Positions 44,289 to 53,421 of a stretch of DNA of 64,000 bases are shown piece by piece. The stretch covers positions 761,620 to 825,619 of the forward strand of contig NZ_FOCL01000002.1 in the NCBI RefSeq assembly GCF_900110105.1, in the 5' to 3' direction. The position numbers were made by a program, and so were the translations under genes. The notes under the pieces were generated by a model. The model worked only from the letters and a program-made list of their open reading frames with translations, had not been told where the DNA came from and searched no databases. This stretch comes from Mucilaginibacter gossypiicola. GTDB taxonomy: Bacteria; Bacteroidota; Bacteroidia; Sphingobacteriales; Sphingobacteriaceae. Numbering within the stretch: position 1 is the stretch's first letter; each line of letters opens with the position of its first letter.

Positions 44289-45419
44289 TTACTTAACTAC
44301 ACGGCCTTTCCAGGCGTATTTTTTATTTTTTCCTAAAAAGCCGATAATAACAAAATAAAGGACATTAAGTGGCAGAACAAAGCTTACATACAATAACAGT
44401 TCGCGCCGTTTTAAGAAGTTCATGATAGGGGTCATGTAAAATAAGTCTATCGCATATTTAATGCCGATGGTAAGCAAAAACAGTTTCAGGAAATAGATAT
44501 TAAAAATCCCAAGCACAGCTGTAAACAACAACATGAAATTACAGAGCCAGATACTAAGTGCAAAAGCCACCATCTTTTTGTTTTTGTACTTGGTTGACTT
44601 TGATGCCCAGCGGCGTCTTTGCTGTATAAACTCTTTCAAATTGGGTTTTGCATGGGTATATACAATCGCCTCGCGCCGTTTCAAAAAGCCTATCCTGCCG
44701 GGATGGCGCTCAGCTACTTTATGCAAAAGGAGCTCATCGTCGCCCGAGGCCAGATCATCTATACCTGTAAAACCGCCTACTTCATAAAATACATCTTTAC
44801 GATACGCAAAATTTGCACCATTGCATGTGGCAGCAAAACCATGACCTAAAAAGGAACCTCCCATACCAATAAGCGATGAAAAATCGAGCGTTTGCATCCG
44901 CTCAAATACCGACTGCTCCTGAAAATAAGTTACCGGCGATGAGATCATCACCAGATCGTTTTGCTCAAAGAAACCAACAATGGTGCGTAGCCATTGATTG
45001 CCCATACGACAGTCTGCATCTGTAGCTACCATTAAATCGCCTGTTGAAAGCTTGATAGCCTCGGCAATTGCCTTCTTTTTATAGGAGTTTAGTGTTTCGC
45101 CAAGTTTAAGCTGAAGCAATTTAACACCCTGCGCCGCATAGCTGCTTATAATAGCGGCCGTATTATCTGTTGAATGGTCGTCAACAATAATAATTTCTAA
45201 CAGGTGCTTTGGGTAATCCTGGGCTAAGATATCTTCGATAGTTAAATGGATCTTTTCCTCTTCATTCCGGGCCGCTATAAGCACAGTAACTTTGGTATGT
45301 ACCGAATTAGCAACAACCGGCCCCATCGTGACCTTTGCCCAGCCTATACGCAGATAGATCAGCAATACCACATAAAGCCCAATAGAAAACAACGAAATAA
45401 TACTAATCAGCGCGGTCAA
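44289..45419 (-). CDS. Glycosyltransferase family 2, membrane-anchored
   Basis: A processive-type GT2 that uses a nucleotide sugar. An N-terminal helix (about 5-23), then VTVLIAARNEEEKIHLT (about 45-61), the DDHSTDN site, the DXD-like ATDADCRM, and the QRRRWASK acceptor motif (about 270). Helices follow in the C-terminal 90 residues. The start is TTG and lies inside the upstream gene (17-bp overlap), so translation is probably coupled to the LPG-synthase-like gene. Confidence 0.88.
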   Translation of the reverse strand: MTALISIISLFSIGLYVVLLIYLRIGWAKVTMGPVVANSVHTKVTVLIAARNEEEKIHLTIEDILAQDYPKHLLEIIIVDDHSTDNTAAIISSYAAQGVKLLQLKLGETLNSYKKKAIAEAIKLSTGDLMVATDADCRMGNQWLRTIVGFFEQNDLVMISSPVTYFQEQSVFERMQTLDFSSLIGMGGSFLGHGFAATCNGANFAYRKDVFYEVGGFTGIDDLASGDDELLLHKVAERHPGRIGFLKRREAIVYTHAKPNLKEFIQQRRRWASKSTKYKNKKMVAFALSIWLCNFMLLFTAVLGIFNIYFLKLFLLTIGIKYAIDLFYMTPIMNFLKRRELLLYVSFVLPLNVLYFVIIGFLGKNKKYAWKGRVVK

Positions 45420-46377
45420 AGAATTTGAGTTTTAAAACGAACAACGATCCTAAAATAGCAGGAATAAATAAATTAATAAGCCATATTGATGATACGCCGG
45501 CTATTACGGCAATATTTTGATCTGTTACATAAACAAACAGGTGCGAAGCTGTAAAGCCGCGTACGCCAATGTCAAAAAGATCAAGCGATGGTATGGCTGA
45601 TGATACCAGGAAAAACAACGTTAGCATCATCATCATTGGTGCAATATTCATATTGGGCACCAGCATCTGAAAAACCAGGAAATACTGGAATGAAAACGTG
45701 AGGTAACGCGCAATACTGAAACCCATGATCTTGATAAGCTCATGCGTGCGGTAACGCCCCATTACCTCAAAAAAGCGGTGATACTTTTTGATAAATGGAA
45801 CACGGTCAAGCAGGGTAACCGCCCAGTTTATATTAAAATAAAATATCAGTTGTATGGCAACTATTATTGCGCAAACAGCCGTTACGCCCCAGGCCAACGC
45901 CAAATTGGTATGAATATAGTTGGCAACAAACCATATCATGGCTATTACCCCCAAAACATTGGTTACCGAACCCTGACTAAACGAACCTACCCCCATGGCA
46001 AAAATACCCGGGACACGTTTGCGCGGCGGCAAAAACATTACGCGGCCGCCATATTCGCCCAATCGGTTTGGCGTGGTCACAGCCCAGGTAAGTCCGCAAA
46101 AAACAGCCTCAACTGCTTCCCACAAACTGATATTGATGAGGGTTTTGGTTACGTACCGCCACTTAAGTGCCTCCAGAAACCAGTTTAAAAACATCAATAA
46201 AACTACCAGCCCCATGACAATAACAACATGGGTAGTACTTATTTGCGATGCGAAATGTTCAAACTGCTTTAGGTCGTTATTCTTTTTATTGAACTGCCGG
46301 TAAATAAACCACCCTGCAACAATTAATATACCGGCCTTAAGTAGATACGAAACAACCTTTTTTGCAGAACGTGTCAA
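45403..46377 (-). CDS. Lysylphosphatidylglycerol synthase TM-region-like protein (UPF0104)
   Basis: An integral membrane protein with about eight helices. It resembles the flippase/TM part of MprF (UPF0104), without the aminoacyl-transferase domain: conserved GLTWAVTTPNRLGEYGGRVMFL near 95-116 and helices throughout. The start is a TTG. Probable role: lipid flipping or anchoring for the coupled GT2, which overlaps its 3' end by 17 bp. The pair may build a glycolipid (inference from context). Confidence 0.82.
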   Translation of the reverse strand: MTRSAKKVVSYLLKAGILIVAGWFIYRQFNKKNNDLKQFEHFASQISTTHVVIVMGLVVLLMFLNWFLEALKWRYVTKTLINISLWEAVEAVFCGLTWAVTTPNRLGEYGGRVMFLPPRKRVPGIFAMGVGSFSQGSVTNVLGVIAMIWFVANYIHTNLALAWGVTAVCAIIVAIQLIFYFNINWAVTLLDRVPFIKKYHRFFEVMGRYRTHELIKIMGFSIARYLTFSFQYFLVFQMLVPNMNIAPMMMMLTLFFLVSSAIPSLDLFDIGVRGFTASHLFVYVTDQNIAVIAGVSSIWLINLFIPAILGSLFVLKLKFFDRAD

Positions 46378-46402
46378 GTAGATAAATTTTATGCAATGTT
46401 AC

Positions 46403-46436
46403 AAAAAAATGGGGCATGCTAAAGCTTGCCCCATAC
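46403..46436 (-). terminator. Terminator after the dienelactone hydrolase gene
   Basis: Minus-strand GGGGCAAGC / GCATGCCCC stem followed by a T-run, 23 bp past the stop at 46459. Confidence 0.8.
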
Positions 46437-46458
46437 AACACCACACGGTTAGTTTTGT

Positions 46459-47304
46459 TTACTTCAATCTGGCTTTTAAAAACACCAGCGTATTTGCATA
46501 AGCATCTTTGGTGGCATCGCTGTTATAAATAGGATTACTTGGGTTAGCAAAACCGTGGTCGGCGTCATATTGGTGCAGGTACACTTTTTTACCGGCGGCC
46601 TTCATATCGGCATCAAACTTGGCTACAACCTTTGGGTTAATCCACTGGTCTTTGTTGGCAAAGTTGCCCAGCACATCGGCGTTTAGCGTTTTTAGTTTAT
46701 TAACATCCTGCTCGGGCATACCGTAGTACATTACACAAGCTACCGCTTTTTTACCCGCAAGTAAACTGGTTTGCAGGCTCCAGCCGCCGCCAAAGCACCA
46801 GCCAATGGTGGCAATGTGTGCATTAGCTCCGGCGTAGGTAATTGCGCCGTTTACTATGGCACGCGCCCTGTCATCATTTACAGCCTGCATAAATTTGCCT
46901 GCATCTTCGCGCGTGGTTGCTACCTTACCATCGTACAGGTCAAGGTCGATGATATTTACATTGCCCAGGTCATTATACAGCTTTTCCGATTCCTTTTTTA
47001 CATAGTCATTAAGTCCCCACCATTCGTGTATCACCAATAAATAATTGTTGGTAGGCTTTTTTGCTTTCATAAAAAATGCCGATGCCTGTTTCCCATCGGG
47101 TGTTTTGTAGGTGATGGCCTCACCAATGCTGCTTTGAAAATGCATTGGCAGCGGGTTTTTGTGCGACATTTTAAATTTCGGGTTTGACGCCAGCATGGCA
47201 AATTGCTGCGTTGCCGATGGATTGCTACAGCAAACAACTTTGCGCTGCGCAAAAGTCATAGTAGCTAAACCAATAAATAGTGTTACCAGGAGCAGTTTTT
47301 TCAT
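46459..47304 (-). CDS. Dienelactone hydrolase family protein, exported
   Basis: An alpha/beta hydrolase. The signal peptide is residues 1-19 (LLLVTLFIGLATMTFAQ). The catalytic triad uses Cys as nucleophile: IGWCFGGGWS, then NKDQWIN for the Asp and YDADHGFANPS for the His. VIHEWWGLNDYV carries the Glu/Trp oxyanion region of the family. 281 aa. An exported dienelactone hydrolase is common in Bacteroidota but its substrate is unknown. Divergent from the GAF kinase gene. Confidence 0.9.
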   Translation of the reverse strand: MKKLLLVTLFIGLATMTFAQRKVVCCSNPSATQQFAMLASNPKFKMSHKNPLPMHFQSSIGEAITYKTPDGKQASAFFMKAKKPTNNYLLVIHEWWGLNDYVKKESEKLYNDLGNVNIIDLDLYDGKVATTREDAGKFMQAVNDDRARAIVNGAITYAGANAHIATIGWCFGGGWSLQTSLLAGKKAVACVMYYGMPEQDVNKLKTLNADVLGNFANKDQWINPKVVAKFDADMKAAGKKVYLHQYDADHGFANPSNPIYNSDATKDAYANTLVFLKARLK

Positions 47305-47516
47305 GGTTAAAAATTTTACGTTAATAAAAGCTGATATGTGGTTTAAAACAATACGTTGGCAATGTAGTTTTAGTTGTTAGGCTCATGTAATTAACCGGCA
47401 TAAATTTATGATAATGTAATATACAATTACCTAAAATTTAATGCATCGTATTTATTATCCATAGAACCTTATGGAATAAAAACACGTATATAATAATTAC
47501 CTATATATAATATAAT

Positions 47517-48725
47517 ATGCCTACCCAACCAATTCCTGATAATGAAATGGAAAGGCTTTTAAGCCTGTCAGAATTTGACCTGGATTACACCGAATACAAA
47601 GATAGCTTTAAAGACCTCGCCAAACTGGCCGCCAAGGTTACCGGAACCGAAATCTCGTTGGTTAACCTTATCGACTCCTATACCCAATGGAGCATCAGTG
47701 GCCATGGGCTGCAAATTGAACAAATGCCCCGCGAAGATTCTGTTTGCCAGTATACCATTATAAACGGTGAATATTTTGAAGTAGGCGACCTGCAAAACGA
47801 CGAGCGTTTCAAGAATAAATTTTATGTAACCGACGAACCGAAGCTGAGGTATTATTATGGAATTCCGCTTAAAACGAGTGATGATCATAATATAGGCGCT
47901 TTATGTGTGCTGGATAAAAACGTTAAAGAGCTTACGCCCGAAAAGGTTGAGCTTTTAAAAATCATTGCCGATGAAATAGTAAACCGGTTAAAAGATTTAA
48001 AGGTAATTGGCAAACTTAAAAACAAGCTTTCTGAGGCCAATGAAACTCAAAAGAAAGTAGCACATGACATCCGCGGGCCATTAAGCGGCATTATTGGTCT
48101 TGCCCAGTTTATCAGCGAGCAGGGGGAAGCCAATCAGATAGAAGAAGTTCTTGAATTTATCAACCTGATCCATAAAAGCGGCCGGTCGATACTGGAGCTT
48201 GCAGATGAGATCCTGAGTGCCGATAAAAAGGATCACAAACCCATACCTAACGGGGCCGAATTTAACCTGCTGGTATTTAAAGATAAAATTGAAAGGCTAT
48301 TTATCCCGCAGGCGCGGAATAAGAATATATTGCTTACCGTTAAAACCTCGTCTGAGTCGGAACGGATCCCGTTTGCGCGGAATAAACTATTACAAATAAC
48401 CGGCAACCTGATTTCAAACGCAATAAAATTTACGCCAAAGGGAGGTATTGTTGAGGTCGATCTTCGCCTGGAAGTAAATGACCATAGCAATATCCTGCAA
48501 ATCCAGGTAAAAGATAATGGAGTTGGCATCGATCAAAAAGGCATCGACAAGATACTGAGCGGCAGTTCCACTTCATCAAGCGGCACAACCGGAGAAGCTG
48601 GCTTTGGCTTCGGACTGGCTTTAGTAAAACACCTTGTTGAAACCCTAAAAGGAACAATAAATATCTATTCCAAACCGGCCGAAGGAAGCGTTTTTGAGGT
48701 AAGGCTACCGCAAAAAGTACAATAA
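47517..48725 (+). CDS. Cytoplasmic GAF-domain sensor histidine kinase
   Basis: A soluble kinase of 402 aa. The GAF domain spans about 20-160 (VNLIDSYTQWSISG, GALCVLDKNVKELT). The H-box is VAHDIRGPLSGIIGLAQF near 181-198. The ATPase domain has GNLISNAIKFTPKGG, VKDNGVGID and GFGFGLALVKHLVE. Its GAF start resembles light- or redox-sensing GAF proteins of Bacteroidota. There is no membrane segment and no adjacent regulator. Confidence 0.92.
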   Translation: MPTQPIPDNEMERLLSLSEFDLDYTEYKDSFKDLAKLAAKVTGTEISLVNLIDSYTQWSISGHGLQIEQMPREDSVCQYTIINGEYFEVGDLQNDERFKNKFYVTDEPKLRYYYGIPLKTSDDHNIGALCVLDKNVKELTPEKVELLKIIADEIVNRLKDLKVIGKLKNKLSEANETQKKVAHDIRGPLSGIIGLAQFISEQGEANQIEEVLEFINLIHKSGRSILELADEILSADKKDHKPIPNGAEFNLLVFKDKIERLFIPQARNKNILLTVKTSSESERIPFARNKLLQITGNLISNAIKFTPKGGIVEVDLRLEVNDHSNILQIQVKDNGVGIDQKGIDKILSGSSTSSSGTTGEAGFGFGLALVKHLVETLKGTINIYSKPAEGSVFEVRLPQKVQ

Positions 48726-48788
48726 TAAATTGTTATCTGTCAGGAAATTTTAGAAAATAGAAGTTTGCGTAAGGCAAAATATCCTTAA

Positions 48789-48800
48789 ATAAAACGTTTT
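48789..48800. other. AAAACGTTTT palindrome downstream of the GAF kinase
   Basis: ATAAAACGTTTT matches 12 of the 14 bases of the operators at 5430 and 58567, but lies between two gene ends, so a regulatory role is doubtful. Confidence 0.3.
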
Positions 48801-48830
48801 CCGGAAAGGTAGATTTACAGATGCTATACA

Positions 48831-48872
48831 TAAAGTAAAATACCGGATTAACCAACCCGGTATTTTACTTTA
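48831..48872. terminator. Bidirectional terminator between kinase and RRM gene
   Basis: AAAGTAAAATACCGG and its exact complement flank a 10-nt loop, with A/T ends serving both directions. The 15-bp stem is perfect. Confidence 0.85.
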
Positions 48873-48882
48873 GATTATATTT

Positions 48883-49263
48883 TTACCAGCTTTTGCCGCC
48901 GCCGCCACGGTTATCTCTTGAATAGCCGCCACCGCCACCGCGGTTGCCGCCACCATAACCACCGCCGCCGCGATTACCGCCACCGTAGCCACCGCCACTG
49001 CTTCTGCGATCGCCGCCTGGTTTTTTCTCTTCTGCCTGGCTTACTGCAATTGATCTTCCTTTAACTTCAGAACCGTTTAGGCCGCTTATAGCTTGTTGTG
49101 CTGCCTCATCATCTGCCATTTCAATGAATCCGAACCCTTTACTTCTTCCTGATTCCCTGTCAATAATAATTTTTACGGAGTTAACTTCACCATAAGCTTC
49201 GAAAAGCTGCTTTAAATCGGCTTCCCCTAAAGTAAAAGGAAGACTTCCTACGAATATGTTCAT
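48883..49263 (-). CDS. RRM RNA-binding protein with Gly-rich tail
   Basis: A single RRM (about residues 1-80) with RNP2 IFVGSLPF at the N-terminus and RNP1 KGFGFIEM near 42-49. A Gly-rich tail of about 45 residues follows, with GGGGYGGGNRGG-type repeats, like plant and cyanobacterial cold-responsive RNA-binding proteins. 126 aa. Likely an RNA chaperone. The 311-bp upstream region has a TATATTTG box (49319-49326), giving a leader of about 49 nt, plus AT-rich sequence without genes. Confidence 0.9.
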   Translation of the reverse strand: MNIFVGSLPFTLGEADLKQLFEAYGEVNSVKIIIDRESGRSKGFGFIEMADDEAAQQAISGLNGSEVKGRSIAVSQAEEKKPGGDRRSSGGGYGGGNRGGGGYGGGNRGGGGGYSRDNRGGGGKSW

Positions 49264-49574
49264 TAATATTTAGTTTTTAATGGGCATGCTTTGTTAATTA
49301 CCCACGTTTTGTTAACATCAAATATAGTAATAGATATTTGATGATTACTGCATGTTTATGTGAATGAGTGCTTTTATTTTAAAAAAAATATTTTTTTTGA
49401 TGGTTTTGGGGGAATAAATGAAAAAAGACAACCTATTAATACAAAGGGCAATTGCTTTTGTTTTAAAAGTATGATGTTTTTGTAAAATAAATATGTAAAG
49501 AAAGCGCTGTCCGTATTTTTTTAATATTAACGTAACAAAAAATTATTTCCCTGGGATAAATCAGCTGTAAAAAC
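49264..49574. other. AT-rich gap between RRM gene and GreA-like gene
   Basis: Contains the RRM promoter box TATATTTG (minus, 49319-49326), an imperfect hairpin around 49318-49345, and a run of A/T bases. No ORF is seen. Confidence 0.6.
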
Positions 49575-50027
49575 CTAAACTACCGATTCAATTTTATACA
49601 GCTTCCCGTTAAGCGTAAACTCTTCTCCCGCTTTTTTGCCGCTAAGCAGATTTCCTACAGGCGATGCCGGCGACACCGCGAAATACGTTTTGCTGCCAAG
49701 CATTAAAGCCCCCGCACTTATAGCCAGATAAAAATTGCCGTTATTGGTAACTATCACGCTGCCAGGCTCGGCATGTGCTGATGCCCCTGTTGTACTTATG
49801 CGGTTTAAGGCCACTAACAGTTTGTTGGCTTCATTAAGCTGCGCCATATTGCGGTTGGTTTCCTGCTGCGCCATTTCCCGCCCGGTTTCGTATTTATCGC
49901 CCGCACTGCTTTTGGTATCGTCGGTTGAGGCTTTTTGTGCATCGGCAATAGCAAGCTCTGTGGCTTCCATAATTTTACGCACATGATTAACACATAGCTG
50001 ATGTAATTCTTTCTTCAGATCGCTCAT
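49575..50027 (-). CDS. GreA/GreB-type transcription factor
   Basis: A secondary-channel factor that rescues backtracked RNA polymerase or a paralogue that modulates it. The N-terminal part (about 1-75) is a coiled coil with acids at SSAGDKYETGREMAQQE near its tip. The C-terminal FKBP-like part runs from about 85 to 150, ending GEEFTLNGKLYKIESVV. 150 aa. The N-terminal coil is a diverged Gre form, so the anti-pausing activity is uncertain. Confidence 0.8.
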   Translation of the reverse strand: MSDLKKELHQLCVNHVRKIMEATELAIADAQKASTDDTKSSAGDKYETGREMAQQETNRNMAQLNEANKLLVALNRISTTGASAHAEPGSVIVTNNGNFYLAISAGALMLGSKTYFAVSPASPVGNLLSGKKAGEEFTLNGKLYKIESVV

Positions 50028-50121
50028 TTACGAAATCAAATAAAAAACTAAAATAGGGAAAAGGCTAACATCAGTTAATAATAGTTCTTTATTTAGCGGT
50101 TCATTAACAACAATAAATTTT

Positions 50122-51018
50122 ATGGCTACCGATGGCGTGAAAATAATTGATGGAGATATCGCTCATGATACCTACTGGGGTATCATGGATCTTTATGATA
50201 ATAAGGTTGATTTTGAACTCATCAAAGAAAAGTTTCCTTTAAAAGAGTTGAGCCATTTTGATGATTTTGACAATGAAATATACATTACCTCCTGCGCCTT
50301 AGCATACTGGGAAATAGGAAAAATCGATGCTGAAATGTTATCACTCGTAAAAAAAGTGATTGATAAGGGCGGCGGCGTCAAGATCTGGGCAGAACGCTCC
50401 ATAAACGAAAGTAAAGCCCGCCTTCGGGAGCTTGAACGATTCTGGAAAAAGATATCTCAGGAAAACGTTAAAATAAGAGCCCCTAAAACATATAGAACCA
50501 TTACTAACTTGTATTTTAAACCCGATACCGCATTAACCTTTAAACATTTTGACGGAAATTACAGGGTGATTATCTGTATCGATATTATTCAACACCGCGG
50601 TTCGTGCGATTATCGCTTTGTGCTTACTACATACAATGCGAACGAGAAACCAACTTTGGACAAGTTATCAAACAGTGAGATTATTGGCAGAAAAATGGGT
50701 ACTGGCTACGACCAATCAGAGACCAGGGCAATGCAACCTGGAATTGAACGGGTTTGGAACTTTGAAAAAGAGGAAGGGAACTGCAATTTCCTTTTTGGAG
50801 TTGTTCAATTTGGTACAAGTCATAAAAACCTAAGCAGCTTCAACAGCAAGTTTGAAAGTGTTGGTCCTTTGAAAATACTGCCAGCACTAAAAATGATGGG
50901 GGCACTAAGCGGATTTAGCGCTTTTGAAGATTTCGAAGCAGAATTTTTTGATTTAGAAAAACGCCTCAGAATATTTGGCAATAAAAAATACCCCGTAAAA
51001 GTGTTGTGTGACCTTTAG
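50122..51018 (+). CDS. Hypothetical protein, unknown
   Basis: Not recognised. Soluble, 298 aa, no signal peptide or helix. The N-terminal 100 residues (IIDGDIAHDTYWGIMDLYD, EIYITSCALAYWEIGKID) resemble small DUF4259-type and immunity-like proteins in overall pattern, which is a weak comparison. The central part is rich in beta strands with NLYFKPDTALTFKHFDGNYRVI. It is divergent from the GreA-like gene (94-bp gap) and followed by a terminator; context gives no function. Confidence 0.7.
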   Translation: MATDGVKIIDGDIAHDTYWGIMDLYDNKVDFELIKEKFPLKELSHFDDFDNEIYITSCALAYWEIGKIDAEMLSLVKKVIDKGGGVKIWAERSINESKARLRELERFWKKISQENVKIRAPKTYRTITNLYFKPDTALTFKHFDGNYRVIICIDIIQHRGSCDYRFVLTTYNANEKPTLDKLSNSEIIGRKMGTGYDQSETRAMQPGIERVWNFEKEEGNCNFLFGVVQFGTSHKNLSSFNSKFESVGPLKILPALKMMGALSGFSAFEDFEAEFFDLEKRLRIFGNKKYPVKVLCDL

Positions 51019-51026
51019 CAAAAATA

Positions 51027-51059
51027 AAAGCCCCCTTGCACTCGCTGCTTGGGGGCTTT
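51027..51059 (+). terminator. Terminator after the hypothetical gene at 50122
   Basis: AAAGCCCCC and GGGGGCTTT with a loop of about 15 bases, starting 8 bp after the stop. Confidence 0.8.
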
Positions 51060-51212
51060 AAACCTAAACCTTATCACTATTTGCAGGCGTTAACCTACAA
51101 AGTAGATAAACGTTACTAATAGTGATAATGGTATGTTCGACTAATCAAAACTGACAAAATAATGATATTCGCACATTATAAGCCAACTGTTAGTTTATAT
51201 TAACAGCCTTAT

Positions 51213-52010
51213 TTACAGCTTACCGGCAAAAAACTTAAGGGTTGATAAAATATGCTTTGCCCAGTATGTCCACTCATGCCCACCCTGATTTTCTTCATAA
51301 ATATGCGGGATTTTCTCCTTGTCCAGCTTTTTATGTAAATCCCGGTTGTAGTTGATGAGGAGGTCATTAGTCCCGCAATCAAAACGAACTGGCGGCAACT
51401 GATCCCTGTATTTTTTAAAGGTGGCAAACACGTCTTCGTCGCTCACGATATCCTGAGCATATGTTTTCAAAGGCTCGCCTGCAAAAAGTTTGATTTGCGG
51501 CAGACTTGTTATTGATGAAAGCCCTGAAATAGCTTTAAACTTATGCCCATATTTTGCGCCTATCCTCAAAGCACCAAAGCCTCCCATTGAAAGGCCTGCT
51601 ATAAAAAGCGGCGAATTTTGTTTTGCCCCCGGGATATTCTCCATTACCGCAGTAGGGACATCCTCGGCTATCCATTGTTCAAAATTAAAGCCACTGTGCG
51701 GTAAATACCCCGAGCCATCGCCCCAAAGCCCGTCTGATGGCATGGCTAATATCATTCGTGGCAATTCTCCTTTTTCGATGAGTGCATGGGTTTTTAAATG
51801 AACGCCCGCACTCATGGCCCAGCTCCAGGCGCTGCCGTATACACCGTGCAGCAATATCACAATAGGTAAAACCTCATTCTTGTTAGCACCAGGCGGCACA
51901 TATAAACAGATATCACCGCGGCCTTTAAGATTTGGCGTTTTTACAGTTATAAACCGCAGCTGGTTATTTTCATATTGAGGGTTGGAGATTTCTGTAGTTT
52001 TAAATGGCAT
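51213..52010 (-). CDS. Esterase D-like alpha/beta hydrolase
   Basis: A putative esterase (PF00756). The nucleophile elbow is GLSMGGFG (Ser near 132), and ILLHGVYGS carries the oxyanion hole. The acid and base lie in DCGTNDLL and GGHEWTYW. 265 aa with no signal peptide. It follows the class III-like ADH gene by 8 bp. An ADH with an esterase D is the layout of the S-hydroxymethylglutathione oxidation route (FrmA then FrmB). A carbohydrate esterase role is the alternative. Confidence 0.85.
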   Translation of the reverse strand: MPFKTTEISNPQYENNQLRFITVKTPNLKGRGDICLYVPPGANKNEVLPIVILLHGVYGSAWSWAMSAGVHLKTHALIEKGELPRMILAMPSDGLWGDGSGYLPHSGFNFEQWIAEDVPTAVMENIPGAKQNSPLFIAGLSMGGFGALRIGAKYGHKFKAISGLSSITSLPQIKLFAGEPLKTYAQDIVSDEDVFATFKKYRDQLPPVRFDCGTNDLLINYNRDLHKKLDKEKIPHIYEENQGGHEWTYWAKHILSTLKFFAGKL

Positions 52011-52018
52011 GAGCTTCT

Positions 52019-53137
52019 TCAGTCGAACACGATAACACCTTTTGCGTTTTTGCCCTTCAGCATATCGTCAAAAGCCTTATCAAGTTCGTTTATAGGGTAT
52101 GTACGAGTAATCATTTCTTCAAGTAGTAAGTGTCCGTTGGTATAATGTTGTACTATATCCGGAAAGTCGATTTGTGGGCGGCACTTACCGTAAAGCGGGT
52201 TAATGTAAATTTTATCCCACTCAAAAAGGCGCATATCAATGGTGATATCCTGCTCAATACCGCTTACCTGCACCGCTGTGCCTGCATTGCGCACCATTGC
52301 TAACGGAGCCGCACCTAATTCGGGAATGGCAGTACATTCAAAAGCATAATCGGCCCCACGGCCACCGGTAAGTTTTTTTACTTCTTCGGCGGCTTTAAGC
52401 AGGCCGGTATCATCTTTCGCAGCCAAAACAGTGTGGGTAGCACCAAACTTAACAGCCATTTCAAGTCGCGTGGGGTTAATATCGATGGCTATGATCTTCC
52501 CGGCTCCGGCAACTTTTGCCCCTTGTATCACATTAAGGCCCACGCCGCCGGTACCCAATACAACTGCCGATGAACCTGCTTTTAGTTTAGCTGCATTTAC
52601 AACAGAGCCATAGCCTGTCATCACCCCGCAGCTAATGATACTTGCAGCCGGAAATGACATACTTTCAGAACTATTTTTTACCACTGCAGATTCCTTTACC
52701 AGGGTATAGCCCGCTATGGTGCCAATATTGAAAGACCTTAAAATGGGCTCGCCATTGTAAGTTGTTCCGTCGAGATCGGCATGGCCTGGGGTGTAGCCGT
52801 TACCGCCGGCTGCAACCGGCGAGGCTACTTCACACAAATGCTGATTGCCTTCAAGGCACTGAAAGCATTTGCCGCAATGCATGGCCCAGTTTAAGATCAC
52901 TTTATCACCGGGTAATACACTGCTAACATTTTTCCCAACCGAAATCACAACACCAGCGCCTTCATGGCCTATAATAAGTTGTTTCCCCCAGTTTAGGGAG
53001 TCGTGATCGGTATGGCAAAGTCCTGCTGCTTTTATTTTAACCAATACTTCATCATCCTTTGGTTCGTGAACCACAATATCCTGTACAGAAAAACCTCCTT
53101 TACCATCGGCAATTGCTGCCTTGCACGTTATAGCCAT
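52019..53137 (-). CDS. Zinc-dependent alcohol dehydrogenase, class III-like
   Basis: A medium-chain zinc ADH. Catalytic zinc: GLCHTDH (Cys-His) and GHEGAGVV. Structural zinc: the four-Cys lobe CGKCFQCLEGNQHLC (about 90-104). The NAD-binding motif is VVLGTGGVGLNVIQGA. 372 aa, the long class III form. The promoter has TACATTTG at 53225-53232. The downstream esterase (8 bp) suggests formaldehyde or aldehyde detoxification. Confidence 0.9.
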   Translation of the reverse strand: MAITCKAAIADGKGGFSVQDIVVHEPKDDEVLVKIKAAGLCHTDHDSLNWGKQLIIGHEGAGVVISVGKNVSSVLPGDKVILNWAMHCGKCFQCLEGNQHLCEVASPVAAGGNGYTPGHADLDGTTYNGEPILRSFNIGTIAGYTLVKESAVVKNSSESMSFPAASIISCGVMTGYGSVVNAAKLKAGSSAVVLGTGGVGLNVIQGAKVAGAGKIIAIDINPTRLEMAVKFGATHTVLAAKDDTGLLKAAEEVKKLTGGRGADYAFECTAIPELGAAPLAMVRNAGTAVQVSGIEQDITIDMRLFEWDKIYINPLYGKCRPQIDFPDIVQHYTNGHLLLEEMITRTYPINELDKAFDDMLKGKNAKGVIVFD

Positions 53138-53224
53138 AATTGAGGGTTTTTCATTGGTCGTTAAACTTTATAGGTGTAGTCAAGCTATATATTGGCCCGG
53201 CCGAAATATGCTTAACTAATACAA

Positions 53225-53232
53225 CAAATGTA
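53225..53232 (-). promoter_or_regulatory. ADH -7 box TACATTTG
   Basis: A minus-strand TAnnTTTG match 87 bp before the ATG; the leader would be about 80 nt. Confidence 0.45.
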
Positions 53233-53421
53233 TAGTAACACCCGGTTTTAAAACTTTAGCAAATTGTCCAAAAAATGGCTTATTTTATCCCCGCCATTGG
53301 TTTTTGTTGACTTTCCCACGTGTTTGATCCTCCTAAGGATAAAATATGCCATTTTTTCACACCTGTAGTTATTGTTAGTTATCAACACTTTACGTTACTT
53401 TAATCACCATTTATAACTACT

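Noticed and set aside
48789..48800. Third AAAACGTTTT operator
   Set aside because: It lies between the 3' ends of two convergent genes; a chance palindrome is the simpler explanation.
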